Positions 23,328 through 36,439 of a stretch of 64,000 nucleotides of DNA are shown here, piece after piece. The translations under genes and the position numbers were made by a program. Below the pieces are notes generated by a model that had not been told where the DNA came from, searched no databases, and saw only the letters and a list, made by a program, of their open reading frames with translations. The DNA is from Linyphia triangularis. Lineage: Eukaryota > Arthropoda > Arachnida > Araneae > Linyphiidae. Within the stretch, counting starts at the first letter, position 1. Each line of letters starts with the position of its first letter. The stretch is from NCBI GenBank assembly GCA_963978545.1, contig OZ021723.1, positions 6,020,273 through 6,084,272 of the forward strand. The letters run 5' to 3'.

Positions 23328-23689
23328 GATCTAACTATAATAACCCAGATATTCAGCGTAGAAAACCAATAAAATTTCCTGTGATGGCACCCATATAAAC
23401 TTTGACCTCTGTCATATGAAAATGTCCACTGTGCACCCCCATTGCGTTGGCCGTTCGCAGGGCTGTTTTTTGTGCGTGTATAACGCGTCCATTTTTTGTG
23501 ATAAACATACCGTCTCAACGCTCTTCTAGGTTTTCACATGCGCTGAGCATTTTGCGACAGGAAAAAGTAGGTGTTGCCATTCGAAAATTTTGAGTTTCTG
23601 TAATTATAACCGTGAGCGCCAATTTGTTGCCATTCACAGAATCCTGAGTTCATATTTCTGAATAACTCTACCTGAAATCTCATCTCGAT

Positions 23690-23905
23690 CTGTTGTGTAT
23701 GGAACGGAAGCTTAACTTAAGTAATATTGGTTTTGAAGTATAAGTTTAGAGCTTTGACTTTTCATGTGCGTGTAATAACATATAAATAGTATTCATTTTG
23801 AAGTATAATTTTAAAGCTTTGACCTTCTTTGTGTGTAATAACGTAGCTTAAACAATGTTCATTTTGAAGTATAAGGTTAGAGCTTTGGCCTTTTCATGAC
23901 ATGGC
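23690..23905 (+). repeat. short tandem repeat, about 3 units of 65-75 bp
   Basis: ATTTTGAAGTATAA followed by an AGAGCTTTGAC/GCC block and TGTGTGTAATAAC recurs three times with moderate divergence. Confidence 0.7.
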
Positions 23906-24112
23906 CTTTCATTTGACGTTTTTCTCTTCAATTGTTTTCCTGCAAATTTATTCTTAAAAGTCCACACTCTTTTCTTGAACGTTTTGGGTTGTGTTTATAT
24001 CATCTTTCTTTAGCGTGAATGTTTCTTTGTACGGTGCTTTTATTTTGGGAATTTCTCTTTGTGAGATGACTAAGTTTGTAAATTATTTCCGCTTCAAGGG
24101 TTAACTAAAATA

Positions 24113-24573
24113 CAGTAGAACCAGGATTAACCGTCCCTCTTTTATCCGGAACTCTCTGTTAACCGGCAATCATTTAGTCGACATAAAAAATCTCCCAAAT
24201 GGGTAATAAATCATTTGTTCCTTTTAAAACCACAATCTTTTCCCTTGCTCTAAAGTTACATAAGTAATGATGAGGCTTTTAACTGTTTTTCTAAAGAACT
24301 GACATGGTTAGAGCAACCTTCGGATGCAGATCAAACTGAACTATTGCCTTCAAAAAGACTCCGGGATAGAGCAGCGAAACAAAGATTATCAAGATTATTG
24401 CGACAAAAACTCATTTCCAACAATTATGTCATAAAAAAAACATTAAAAGTCCTGTATTCAATAAACGAAAATCATTGACTTTTTTTTTTTTACAACTCAT
24501 TTATCCGGAATTTTCGCTTAACCGACCGACCTACCTTTGGTCCGAATTAGGTCGGTTAATCAAGATTCTGCTG
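24113..24573 (+). mobile_element. pogo/Tigger-like element, internally deleted
   Basis: TA-flanked. The left end is CAGTAGAACCAGGATTAACC. The inverse of the right end is CAGCAGAATCTTGATTAACC. Such CAGTAGAACC...(A/T)TTAACCG ends with a TA duplication are typical of pogo/Tigger elements. About 460 bp remain, including a C-terminal-like transposase remnant at 24254-24478. Confidence 0.75.
24254..24478 (+). pseudogene. probable pogo-type transposase C-terminal remnant
   Basis: An open stretch of 74 codons ending in TGA at 24476-24478 lies inside the pogo-like element. It reads ...DEAFNCFSKELTWLEQ..., then LPSKRLRDRAAKQRLSRL, a charged helical style compatible with the tail of a Tigger-type transposase. 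The DDE catalytic core and the DNA-binding domain are absent. Assignment follows from position between the inverted ends rather than from a clear motif. Confidence 0.4.
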
Positions 24574-24575
24574 TA

Positions 24576-25230
24576 GTTCATTCTATTCCATACTTAAGAA
24601 TTGAAATAAAAGAGTTGAAAAATATATTAATAAAAATGTCGTTAAAACTAGATTCCTTCATTTCATTTTTTGTTTCCCGTTTCTATATTTCCCTCCGAAT
24701 CTCTCGTATTACTTAAACGTATCCTCTTATCATTTTGTACTTTTAACTTTAATATATTACTATTTCAATTTAACTATTTCAATTATATTTACGACATCAC
24801 CTTTATATATTAAACGAACTAAAAGCAGAGATGCAGTGCTACTAAGTTCAAAGAAATTTTGTTAAAAATTATTTCATATACGTCTAATCCTCATCGACAT
24901 GTTTCAGGTTCTATTTGAAACTAAAATTATGTATGTTTATTTGTTAATATACATTCATTCACAAAAGAAATACTTTTATGGTTGTATATTCATTGATTAC
25001 AACTTCGGATTCCCACCTACAATACATGCTTAGAATTTTCGAATTAATGCTTATAGAATGTTGCTTTTTCTATCCAAGAAATCTTTGAGTATTAAGTTTA
25101 ATCTTAATATAACTTTTATTCGAAGATGGAAATTTCCATTCAGGAGAGACTTTCGCCTTTGAACTAGAGAGTGTGTTAAAATTGTTTCAAATTGATAAAA
25201 AATTGTCATTACCTGTTGCAACAATCTTAA
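24576..25230. other. AT-rich spacer, nothing recognised
   Basis: No repeats or coding features are recognised. A short minus-strand frame at 25051-25236 has no domain. Confidence 0.5.
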
Positions 25231-26162
<932 letters not shown>

Positions 26163-27236
26163 CATTACTACTCTTACATTAAATGATTAATTTTAAATAG
26201 TATAAAAATTCATATCATTTGCATACTTTACAAAAGAAATTTATAATTGCGACTATTATTTTAAATTTCGATTTCTTCAGTAAAACTATGCCGCGTTACT
26301 AAAAGTAAGGGGTCTTGTTTATAAATCCTTGCAAAAGGGCATGGTACGTATTTCATGTATTCAAGTTCACAAGTGTGTATGTATGTTTTCAAAATGAATA
26401 GATACGTTGGCGATTGTGAGAAATAGTCTCATTTCGATTGTCGTGCTGTTTGGGGGAGTTTTCTGGGATTTCTCCCATTCGAGATGCAAATGCGGGGAGG
26501 TTTCTATTTTAAAAGACTACCCTATTAAGTCGAGTGCCAAATCTAACAACGTTTCAGCGCAGTCGTTTACTTCAGGCACAAAAACATCTCTAATATAAAT
26601 AACCAACTAATCAGGTGTGCATATAGTGAGAATTAGAGTAGTTAAATAGGAGTATACTTTATTTTTCCTAATTTTATGCAATATCGTGTTTAACTGTAAG
26701 TAAAATAACTAGTGACAGTCTACTGGGAATCCATTAGATATTTATCAATTATGTCTTTGAAATGAATAGATATTAAGCCAAACTCAAGCATATGATAAAT
26801 AGTAACATCCCCTTTTAGACATCGTGGAATAATTTTAATTTTAGTTTCAATGTTGTTGTTCCAATTATGTATGTGGTAAATTTTGTATCAATATAAATGA
26901 CTTATCAATATGGTTTTAAACATAAATCATGTTAAATAGATTTTCTCTAAATAGCGGTTTAGTGGAGTTTTGTACTGAATGCTTTTAGCATTTAGCTGTC
27001 AATACTACTCAGCAATGCTCATTTTGTTTTAGTATAATAGCTTTGTCGCTTCTAATATGAATTGTTTTATACGTTCGTTGTTTCTCTTTGTTAAGTTGCC
27101 TGTATTTGTACGTTAAATATTAATTTATTTTTAAGTTAAATGTGATTTTTGTAATGTTAAATAAGATATTTATATGTTAAAAATGAATTTTATTTTATGT
27201 TAAATAGGATTTAAATGTAAATTTCTCTCTATTTTA
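26163..27236. other. AT-rich sequence upstream of the groucho Q-domain exon
   Basis: Mostly AT-rich. The patch at 26400-26590 is somewhat GC-richer with an open 63-codon frame but has no domain. No initiating groucho exon (short, encoding an M-Y/F-P start before GPPP) could be found here or further upstream. Confidence 0.5.
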
Positions 27237-27262
27237 AATGTGAATTTTTATCTGTTAAAATG

Positions 27263-27300
<38 letters not shown>

Positions 27301-27600
27301 TTAAAAATTTGAATCTCAGTTAAAAATGTGAATTTCTTTATCTGTTAAAAATTTGAATTCAATTATCTGTTAAAAATGTGAATTTCTTTATCTGTTAAAA
27401 ATGTGAATTTCTTTATCTGCTAAAAATGTGAATTTCCTTATCTGCTAAAAATGTGAATTTCCTTATCTGTTAAAAAATGTGAATTTCCTTATCTGTTAAA
27501 AAATGTGAATTTCCTTATCTGTTAAAAATGTGAATTTCTTTATCTGTTAAAAAAATGTGAATTTCCTTATCTGTTAAAAATGTGAATTTTCTTTTATTAA
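27237..27600 (+). repeat. 25-bp minisatellite next to the groucho exon
   Basis: Units of the type ATCTGTTAAAAATGTGAATT plus TCTTT or TCCTT are repeated about 11 times. An A run at about 27265-27296 interrupts the series. The array ends about 90 bp before the splice acceptor of the exon at 27691. Confidence 0.9.
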
Positions 27601-27690
27601 ATGTGAATTTTTCTCTCTCTATTTTCTATGAAAAAATTCTATTAAATATGATTCGTTTTCTGTTTGTAATGTGAATTTTTTGTGTTGCAG

Positions 27691-27791
27691 GGTCCCCCGC
27701 CAGCCGCAGGTCAGCCTTTTAAGTTCACAGTTGCGGAAACGTGTGATCGAATTAAAGAAGAATTCTCCTATTTACAGGCGCAGTATCATAG
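27691..27791 (+). CDS. gro: Groucho/TLE corepressor, Q-domain exon (GQPFKFT...LQAQYH)
   Basis: Groucho/TLE is a nuclear corepressor that tetramerises through its N-terminal Q domain and is recruited by TCF/LEF, Hairy/E(spl), Engrailed and other factors. This 101-nt exon encodes 33 codons plus 2 nt: GPPPAA, then [19 protein letters not shown] and [27 protein letters not shown] is the family signature at the start of the first Q-domain helix, and the match is very close to TLE proteins. The acceptor is TTTTTTGTGTTGCAG (AG 27689-27690) and the donor is CATAG|GTTAGT. The exon starts in phase 0 and ends in phase 2. The split serine is completed by the exon at 54316, about 26.5 kb away, unless the microexon at 43972 is included. 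The initiator methionine must lie in an exon not identified here. Confidence 0.95.
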
Positions 27792-28012
27792 GTTAGTATC
27801 GAATCCATTCAATACAATTGTCGAATGCATTCATTTAATTGAATTACTCGATGATAAACTAGTTTGAAATTTTAAATGATAATAATTCAAACTCGATGAA
27901 TCTTTAGTACTCGATAACGAGCCACTTGATGATAAACTCAACTGAAATTTCATTTCATAATTGTTTAACTTTAATGAAAATTATAAATTTATTTAACTGA
28001 AAACTTACTTGA
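27792..28012. other. start of the groucho intron, nothing recognised
   Basis: AT-rich intron sequence up to the SINE target duplication. Confidence 0.6.
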
Positions 28013-28192
28013 AGTTGGTTGTATTCAGATTATCTTTCGCCGTCAGCAACACGAGGGCTATAATGCGCCGAAACATTCGTCATTTAGACAAGCCAACATA
28101 CATTTACAAACGCCCATGCCTTACACGGGACTCGAACCCGCAACCTCGCGGTCTAGAAGCTAGCACGCTAACCACTATACCGTTTGATCGGC
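28013..28192 (-). mobile_element. tRNA-derived SINE, copy 3 (minus strand)
   Basis: On the minus strand the head reads ATCAAACGGTATAGTGG, with A box TAGTGGTTAGCGTG and a B box of GGTTCGAGTCCCG type. CTTACTTGA at 28004-28012 and 28193-28201 is the target duplication. It sits inside the groucho intron, opposite to the gene. Confidence 0.88.
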
Positions 28193-28201
28193 CTTACTTG
28201 A

Positions 28202-28730
28202 GGGGGGGAAAAATTACTTTTTAAAAATCAACTTGATATCCTTGATAATGATTTCGCTTCATGAAACTTTTACTTGAAAATGAATTAATTTAATTAAAAT
28301 GAAAATTCGTCATATGAAAATTCACAAGTTGGTTTCAATAAGAGCAAGCTTATTGGAAGAAACTGCACCTGACTTAACATTTTTATTCAGGTGTAGTAAA
28401 TGAAATTTTAGAATACATGTATGCCTACTCTTATTTAATTACAGTTAAGCCTCTTTATAATGCTACAACATACATTTATTGGTATTCAGTATCAGGTCAG
28501 ATTTTAGTTACGATAAGCATTCTAAAGTTATATCCTAAGTAACTATTTAACTACTATTATTGACATGTGGGTATCGGTTTGGTTAAAATCCATATCAATT
28601 AAGAAAGGGTAGTGCCTTTCAAAACTATTTTTTTACATTACTGCGATGTAAATTAAGGAATTAGACCACAGAACTATAACGGATGTTTATATTTATTTTT
28701 AAAATAGTTTTGACAGCGTTACTTTGACGC
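28202..28730. other. intronic AT-rich sequence
   Basis: No feature is recognised. Confidence 0.5.
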
Positions 28731-28734
28731 TTAA

Positions 28735-29451
28735 GGGGACTGTTAAGGCAAAAATTTCAAAATTTTCTATTTTTGTATTATAGTGGAAATAATATAGCCT
28801 TCAATTCTAGCTTTCAGTACATACCTTACTTTTGCTGATCCGAGAAGAACTAAGAATATTAATTGAGTTTTTGTAAGCGCGCATATCAGAAATCGTATGT
28901 ATTTCAACTTCTTAAATTGCATTTTTCTCTTCATGTGTATTTTAAGATTTTTAGGGTATTCGATTTGTTCCTTGCGATTCAAAAGTTGATGTATTTTTTT
29001 TTAATTTGGAGATATTGTTTACTATACTATTTTGAACACAATTGTGCATGGATTTTGGAATCTGGTATTTTTTTATTGTTTTACAGCAATTTTCGTAATG
29101 CTTCTATTTAAAAAGTTTACATTTTTTGCCGTTGTACGAATGTTTTACTTTTAAATAATTAACTAATGAGTCAAATTCAAAATCCATGCACAATTATGTC
29201 AATATTTATTCAATTAGCTTGTACAAAGAAATTGAGACAGATTGCAAAAAATTTGAATCGCAAGGAGCGTTTTTAAAATTACGGAAAAAACGCTAAATTT
29301 TTCAATAAAAATTTAATTTCTTAAAAAAAAATCAATATAAATTTTTGAAATTTTAGGTTGTGTTTCATCTAATTGCTATTGAACTGCACAAACAATTTCA
29401 TGAATTTTAGACAAAAATTGAAGAATTTTTATTTTTGACTTAACAGTCCCC
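28735..29451 (-). mobile_element. TTAA-flanked MITE, family P2, copy 2 (inverse)
   Basis: Perfect TTAA at 28731-28734 and 29452-29455. Termini GGGGACTGTTAAG and CTTAACAGTCCCC are the same as in the copy at 5817-6529, with the interior in opposite orientation. 717 bp. Its two overlapping open frames mirror those of the other copy and are not genes. Confidence 0.9.
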
Positions 29452-29579
29452 TTAACCGTTAAAAGTGTATAGGATTGCGATTTGTAAAAAGAAGGTGAAT
29501 TAAAAAAGTTTTATGTGTCAGTAGGTTATGTGTAACTATAATTCTGTAATTTAATATCTTATTTACATCTCAATAACAT

Positions 29580-30115
29580 TAGTATCAATATAAAGGACAT
29601 TAGTATTGGTATAAAGAACATTAGTATCGATATGAAGAACATTAGTAAAGATATGTAGAACATTAGTATCGATATAAAGATTATTAGAATCAATATAACG
29701 AATGTCTTAGTATAAAGTGCATTAGTATCGAAATAAAAAACATTAGTATCGATATATAGAACATTAGTATCGATATAAAGATTATTAGTATCAATATAAA
29801 GAATGTCTTGGTATAAAGGACATTGGTATCAATATAAAGAACATTAGGGGTATAGATATATAACACATAAAGAACATTAGTGTCAATGTATAGAACATTA
29901 GTATCGATTTATAAAATCGATGTATAGAACATTAGTATCGATATAAAGAACATTAGTATCGATATAAAGAACATTAGTATCGATATAAAGAACATTAGTA
30001 TCGATATAAAGATCATTAGTATCGATATAAAGATCATTAGTATCGATATAAAGAACATTAGTATCGATATAAAGAACATTAGTATCGATATAAAGAAAAT
30101 TGGTCTTGACATAAA
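29580..30115 (+). repeat. 21-bp minisatellite
   Basis: Units of AACATTAGTATCGATATAA plus AG repeat about 25 times, degenerate in the first half and almost perfect at 29930-30100. The minus-strand frame of ISILMF repeats is an artefact of the unit length being a multiple of three. Confidence 0.93.
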
Positions 30116-31245
30116 AAGTTCAGTATCCTCTTCTTGCAGACGATTTGAAGATCATAATATCTTTGCGGAAGAATCGTGTACTGTATGCGAGATAATATAA
30201 ACTTTTGATAACTGATTTGGATATTAAAACGATGTACTTCTTCTAATATTGACAGGTGTTAGCTCAAACGGAAATATTAACGTGGATTTTGGAATCTAAA
30301 TATTAGTACTTTAGAGAAGGGTATTTGTAATTTGATGCAAAATTTTAAGCATATATATTCAGCCAGATATTTATTCAATTAAGGTTTGAAATGTATTGTT
30401 GGGGATAAGGCGATAGATTTTAAAGCTAAAGTTGTATAGATGCGGGTATTTAAAAATTAAGAAATACTACTAATGGGATTATCTTGCATATTGTAAATTT
30501 CATGGGGTAAATAAGGAAAACAAATATAGTATGGGGTAAATAACATGGGGTAAATAAGGAAGTAACATACAAAAAGATTTTATTCACAAACATTTAAACG
30601 CCATTTGTTGATGTTTTCGTGTTGAATATGATAGTATCCGGGGTAGTATATCCATGAAATAAATATATAATAAGTAACCATTAATAATTTTAACTTGCAT
30701 TTTAATAAATTGCAAAAAAAAACCCAATAAAAATCGATATAAAGTATAAATAATTACTTCTGTTAACTATTTTTTGTTATTGTTTACATAGTTGGCATAT
30801 TCGATCGCTTCAATACCAACACACCCCACCTGCGAACAACATGTTTTATCACAAATATATAAACATAGCATGCAATACAATGACAGATAACAGTACATAA
30901 AAAAACTTTTATATACCAATGAAATGCTTTTAAGTGAATACAACAATTTTTTTTCATGGACAACTTTGGTAAGAAAATCTGCAATCACGTATTCAGTCTG
31001 TATATAATTCAGTGTAATTACATTATCCTATCATAAATCCGTGACAAAATGAAAACGCAAATTCAAATGCCTCGACATATTTGAAGATTTTGCAGACTTA
31101 ACATATTGAATAAGTATCAAGTTTGGGAAACAGTTGACATACCTAAAGATGAAACAAATTTAATAAAAAGCAAGTGGATTTATGTATCGTCTGTCTTTTT
31201 CATGTCCGTCCTGTTTTCAACCAGAAAACCATGGACTCCTTAATA
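30116..31245. other. intronic AT-rich sequence with a short ATGGGGTAAATAAGGA repeat
   Basis: Near 30500-30560 the motif ATGGGGTAAATAAGGA occurs three times. Overlapping small minus-strand frames at 30767-30988 show no domain. Confidence 0.5.
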
Positions 31246-31903
31246 GTCCGAGATGCGACTGCAATTTTTGGACCTCATCAAACATCATTCTGAATTTTTT
31301 ATAGAGATTGGAGAAAAGTGAGTAGATTAGGAATCCACTGGTCTGCCGTGGCAAAAATGGCCGAAACTGATCAAAAACTGACTTGAAATGAGTTGAACTA
31401 AAATCCGATTGCCAAATATGTCATAACTTGCCAAAAAGAGAACAAACTTTTTCTTTTGGCAACCCTGCATTTTGATTTTCAATGAGAAAAAGCGCAAACG
31501 ATTTTTGATCTCTGGCTTGGAAAATGTGTATCTTTTAAAAGTAAGCCAAATTGGCAACATCAGTTACGTCATCATTGAAGTAATGTTTATTGCCAACTTG
31601 GCTCCCTTTTAATAGATGCAAGTAGACCGTCGCCAGATATCTGAATCGCCTGCAACCTTCTTAACTGATAATTAAAGAGTGAGGGTTACCAAATTAAAAA
31701 AAAAATGCTCTTTATTTGGCAAATTATGGCTCATTTGGCAATTGGATGTAGTTCAACCTAATAAAAGTCGATTTTTGATCAGTTTTGGCCATTTTTGCCA
31801 CGGCAGACCAGTGGATTCGTAATCTACTCACTTTTCTCTAATTTCTATAAAAAAATCAGAATGATGTTCGATGGGGTCCAAAAATTGCAGTCGCCTCTCA
31901 GTC
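31246..31903 (+). mobile_element. MITE family A, full copy 3
   Basis: 658 bp between TA at 31244-31245 and 31904-31905. Left end GTCCGAGATGCGACTGCAAT, right end GCCTCTCAGTC. The centre keeps TTACGTCATCA but the second half-site is mutated to TTGAAGTAA. Confidence 0.9.
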
Positions 31904-31905
31904 TA

Positions 31906-32459
31906 TAATGAAAAGAACAACTCGCATATGTGAATGCACTTCTTTTTAAATGTTATCTAATGAAAAGAGCTCTATAAAGCAACTTGATCTATATTTAGGA
32001 TTATAAAGTGTTGGCTAGTTAGATTATTGGCTTAAGGATTGTAAAGAATTGTTGGACAGGACTTACCTAGAAGAACTCGTATTTGGTCCATCTTTTTTAA
32101 TAAGTAGGCGCCTGTGTAATATATTTTGAATTTAATTATAATCCTTTTTTATTTTTAGCACTGCAATTTACATTAATGCAGGGGTCGCATTCGCCCTTAA
32201 TTTCCTAATATTCCTTAAATTTTTGTTCCTCTCTAAAATTCCATAATTTTATGAAATTTTTCGATAATTCCTTAAAAAAAAATTAAAAACCCGAAATTTC
32301 CTCTATTTTCCTCCAAAATCCTCGGAAAAAACTCAGATAATCCTCCAGAGGAGATAATCCTTTTTTAAGATTTTAATTATTAATTATTTAATTTTTTTTT
32401 GAAAATGGGCAGTTTTCTGCCGGTATTGAAATATGTTTTGAAAAGAATGTCTATTTTAG
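31906..32459. other. intronic sequence with decayed repeat text
   Basis: From about 32178 the sequence GGGGTCGCATTCGCCC starts a stretch of CCT/AAATTT-rich low complexity that leads into the minisatellite. Its boundaries are not clear. Confidence 0.4.
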
Positions 32460-32815
32460 GAGTCTCTATCAACTTCAAAAGAAATACCCCTAAATTTTTT
32501 TTTAAATTATCCCTAAAATTTTTGAAATTACCCCTAAAATTTTAAGAAATTATCCCTAAAGTTTTTGAAATTACCCCTAAAATTTTAAGAAATTATCCCT
32601 AAATTTTTTTGGAATTGCCCCTAAAATTTTAAGAAATTATCCCTACATTTTTTGGAATGACCCCTAAAATTTAAAGAAATTATCCCTAAAATTTTTGGAA
32701 TTACCCCTTAAATTTTAATAAATTATCCCTAAAATTTTTGGAATTACCCCTAAAATTTTAATAAATTATCCCTAAATTTTTTGGAATTACCCCTAAAATT
32801 CCTACCTAATTTTTT
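32460..32815 (+). repeat. about 42-bp minisatellite
   Basis: Alternating AAATTATCCCTAAAATTTTT and GGAATTACCCCTAAAATTTT blocks make about eight composite units. Confidence 0.9.
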
Positions 32816-35642
32816 TTAGAAAACTCACTGCGTCACCTGTTAATGTTTAATGTTCATTTGTGAATATTCTTTACAAGAAGTAGACAAAAACTTGTATTTT
32901 GCTCAAATTCATTTAGAATTAATAACTTAAAATTTAATGATTTTTTTACAAATACTTTAAAAGGGATGATACATTTAACAATGCTTTTTGGATTTATGAT
33001 TTTCCGAAGTTGTTTGTTAGATGCTTCAAAAAGATCTTTTCATTACTAGAGCAAGATTTTTTTTTTTTTTGTTTAAAAGAAAGTTTAATCAATTGGGGAA
33101 AAAGTTGTACTTAAAGAAAGTGTTTTTTTTTTTACAAATTTTAATTTTACGAGCAATAAAAACAAATTATATTCCATAATAAATACATCTAAACCACACA
33201 TAGTCTACATATTAGTATTTAAAAATCATAATTCCTACTATAGACAAAATAAATCATTCCGTTTAAACTCTTTTTTTTTTTTTTAAATGTCTAGCAAAAA
33301 CCAGGTTTTTAATTTTAGAATAAAGCGCTTTAAAACCAACTTTCATACCATGTTTTAATACAGCATAAGAATTCCATCATATTTACGAAACGAAACTCAA
33401 ACCTCCGAAACCTAGAACTTGTTTTTAAAATTTCGAGAAAGAAATACTTCTCTCTCAGATACTAAGAATCAGACTGTTTATTACAGATGAAAACGACAAA
33501 CAATAATACTTCACCTCTTTTGTGTTTTTTTTTTAATTTTTTTTTATTTTATAACAATCGTTTACCTTAAATTGTTGAGATTAAATCCTTGCCTTATTTT
33601 TCAAAAAAAAACGAGTTTGCTTTTAAAAACCACTCGTTCACCCCGGCTATTGTGATGTTCACATGCGCCATTTATTTTTGTATTTCTATCCAATGGCATA
33701 TTAAACGAGGGAAAATAAAAATAAAAAAATTAATTTCATAACGTGCGTGAAGCCAGTTATTTCCAGCCCCCCCCCTTTTTTTTTTAAAGCTCCCGAACTG
33801 TGCGAAATTGTTTTCGGGATTATTGTTATTATTTATATTCATTAAACTACCTTTGTCTGTGGCCACGAAATTCCAGACTTGGAGTCGAAAACGCTTCAAC
33901 AATTCCTTATTTTTGTGCTCTTTCTCACTTATTGTCGTGGGCTATAATAATAATCCGCATTTTCTGCACATAAATTACGGTTAAGGCTCATAGGCGTATC
34001 ACGACAAACATGTTTTGGAATCGCCGAGAACATCTGGAAACGGTGGAACAAGAGAAAGCCTCTAATAATCGTTTGGGATAGCAACCTGTGATTTTCGAGG
34101 TCCTAAGGCCTCGTATAGGTTGCTGGACGTAACCCCCCTCCTCTCCTTCCCCCCTTTTTCTTGTTGAGAGATAAACTAGTATTCTCTAAAATGGAACGTT
34201 TACGTTCACGCTACGAAAAACTTTAAATGGCGCGTTTTCGTTTCGAATTTCAGCTGCAATTGAAGAAAAAAAAGTGTTATTCTTCTGCTCTGATAGAAGT
34301 GCTTACTTTCTTCTCCAAAGGCGGGGTTTTATATCTTTTGACTACGATCGCTGTTATTGTTGAAAGCGTTTTTTCCCTTAACCACATTGAAGTTGGATAA
34401 TTGCTTTTAACTTGATCGTGGCGTGTCCAGGAGTAAGTCTGTTTATTTCCAAGAATGCCATTTCTTTTAAAAGAAGATGAGAATGTGCAATGAATATGAC
34501 TATGAATGTTGAAATTATGTGTTTTCTAGATAATGCATTCCCATTTATTCCCAAAGGAATTATAATAACTACTAAAATACTGATGGCCAGGTAAAAATGT
34601 AAATATTTGTTTTTAAGGGAAATTGCTATGGCTAAGATTACTTACATCATCCAGTTATAGTTCATGCTTAAATTCTTTCAAGTGTATTATTGACTCGTAA
34701 TGAAAGTCCCAAATTCTGTTTAGCATCAGAGTACATTTTTTAATTTCTTTCATAATAGATGAATATAGACTTTATTTAGAGCCTTTATAAGAATGGAAAG
34801 TCGCAATTGCAGTAAATTCTGTGCACTTAATGCCAAACACGTAAAATAGGATACTTAATTAAAATTTAATAAATCATTCCATTCGAATTGGTATTGACTG
34901 GGACTAGCTTTCAAAACGACAATATATAGATACATATAAACCAATAAATATATTGCAAAAGAATTTAAATATTTAGAAACAATGTAGCTTTCATTAATTT
35001 TACAGTTTATTTCTATGAATGTTATATCTATCCATTTTTTTTTTGTTAAGCTATTTCTATGGAAATACTAAAAGTTCTTATTATAATTAAGGGGCTGCCA
35101 ATGAGAAGTTAGAGAACACATTAAGTAGATAAATGTTCAAGAATTATATGTTATTTGCATAAGTAAATAAGGTTATCGATAATAAAAAACATTGCATAAC
35201 AAATGAAAATGAATCAACAATGGGAACTAAAGTCAACGTCTGTTAATAATATATAGTATAATTATAATACCAATATTTCTATAGTATTTCAATGAAAGTT
35301 ATTCAAATTCAAGAGTAAATTATGTTCTTTGTTATACATATGACAAAGGCATTTCATGTGTATTCATATATGGACTATTAGATTTACAATTGCTACAAAT
35401 TGATAATTTCGTTCAATGCATTGTTGCGAATAAAATAAGAGAAAAAAAAAGGTAGTGTTACAAATCAAAGGATGAAGATTATACATTACTTTAATTTTAA
35501 TATATCTAATGTTTCAATTAATGCATCCCTCATACTGAATCCAAACTTTTATTTCCGGACCATTTAAAGATTATCAAAAACGAGACGACAAACAAAGCAC
35601 TTTTCGTGTAACGAGACAAAACATTCATTATGAAAAGTTAGT
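32816..35642. other. long unique intronic stretch
   Basis: Not obviously repetitive. It has T-runs at 33057-33070, 33123-33132 and 33270-33284 and a less AT-rich, CpG-containing patch at 33640-34460 with CCCCCCCCC at 33767-33775 and pyrimidine runs near 34130-34160. No exon with family similarity was found. A regulatory role for the patch is possible but not shown. Confidence 0.4.
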
Positions 35643-36245
35643 ATGAATTGTGCAAAACACCGACAGATCCAGTATTCTATTGTGCTTAACAGCCATGTTT
35701 GTTGTATTAACCTTTTGATTCATTCAAAGCCAATTTTCGATATTTTCCAGATCTTCCTCTTTTTTTTTCCATGCAGTCTTCAGTATACATATGCAGCAAG
35801 CAAGATTGAGAACAAAGCCTGCTCATGGCTTGTTTGCGCTCGACGAATTTTTAATCCTATCCCCAGTCTATTCAAAAGTACAATAAGACTCGAAACGCAC
35901 CCAGGTCTTGTCGTTTATTTGATAAAGAAACTATGTTTATTTAAATTGCTTGCTTTGTATAACATTCCGATGGAATATGCCATTGTTTCCCATTTGATAT
36001 TCTGTCAATCCTATCAGTCCGACTTCTTGTTTGTTCTGGGCAGAGTGATGGAATATCCCAACGAAATGGCAATTTTCAAACAAACAGTGGCGACCGCATT
36101 CAACTTGAGCCCCCCCCCCCCCCCATACCGATATCAAATTCAGGATGATTTGTTTGAAAATGGAAACTCTCGGGACAAGGAGAGAAGGAAGAAAATGTCA
36201 AGAAAGAAGTTCTTTTTTATTATTCTGATGTTTTCTCTAGAATGA
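35643..36245 (+). CDS. longest non-repeat open frame, 200 codons, unassigned
   Basis: An ATG-to-stop frame of 200 codons lies inside the large groucho intron. The text is rich in F, L, I and S, has a C-run-encoded PPPPP stretch (around codon 157) and a basic tail (ERRKKMSRKK, then hydrophobic FFFIILMF). No known domain, conserved motif or clear signal peptide is recognised. Upstream there is no evident promoter, and several alternative frames overlap on the minus strand. In AT-rich DNA a frame of this length is uncommon but not decisive, and a chance frame is more likely than a gene. Confidence 0.15.
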   Translation: MNCAKHRQIQYSIVLNSHVCCINLLIHSKPIFDIFQIFLFFFPCSLQYTYAASKIENKACSWLVCARRIFNPIPSLFKSTIRLETHPGLVVYLIKKLCLFKLLALYNIPMEYAIVSHLIFCQSYQSDFLFVLGRVMEYPNEMAIFKQTVATAFNLSPPPPPYRYQIQDDLFENGNSRDKERRKKMSRKKFFFIILMFSLE

Positions 36246-36439
36246 TAACGTTTTTTTTTTTGGTCCGAACTGTAAAATTCCCGACATTGCCGAGCGAGGT
36301 GGATGATATTTCCCCCCCACATGCAAATAGACATATAGAATATACCACTCGATACTTTGTTATTACTATAGGCGCCAACTATACGGTAGCAAAGGGGGCG
36401 GTTGCCCCCGTGCTCCACCAACAGTGAGGGGGGGGGGGG

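Noticed and set aside
29909..30112. ISILMF repeat protein on the minus strand
   Set aside because: The 21-bp minisatellite keeps frame because its unit is divisible by three.
32816..34480. A hidden exon in the CpG-containing intronic patch
   Set aside because: No splice-bounded open segment with family similarity could be made out.
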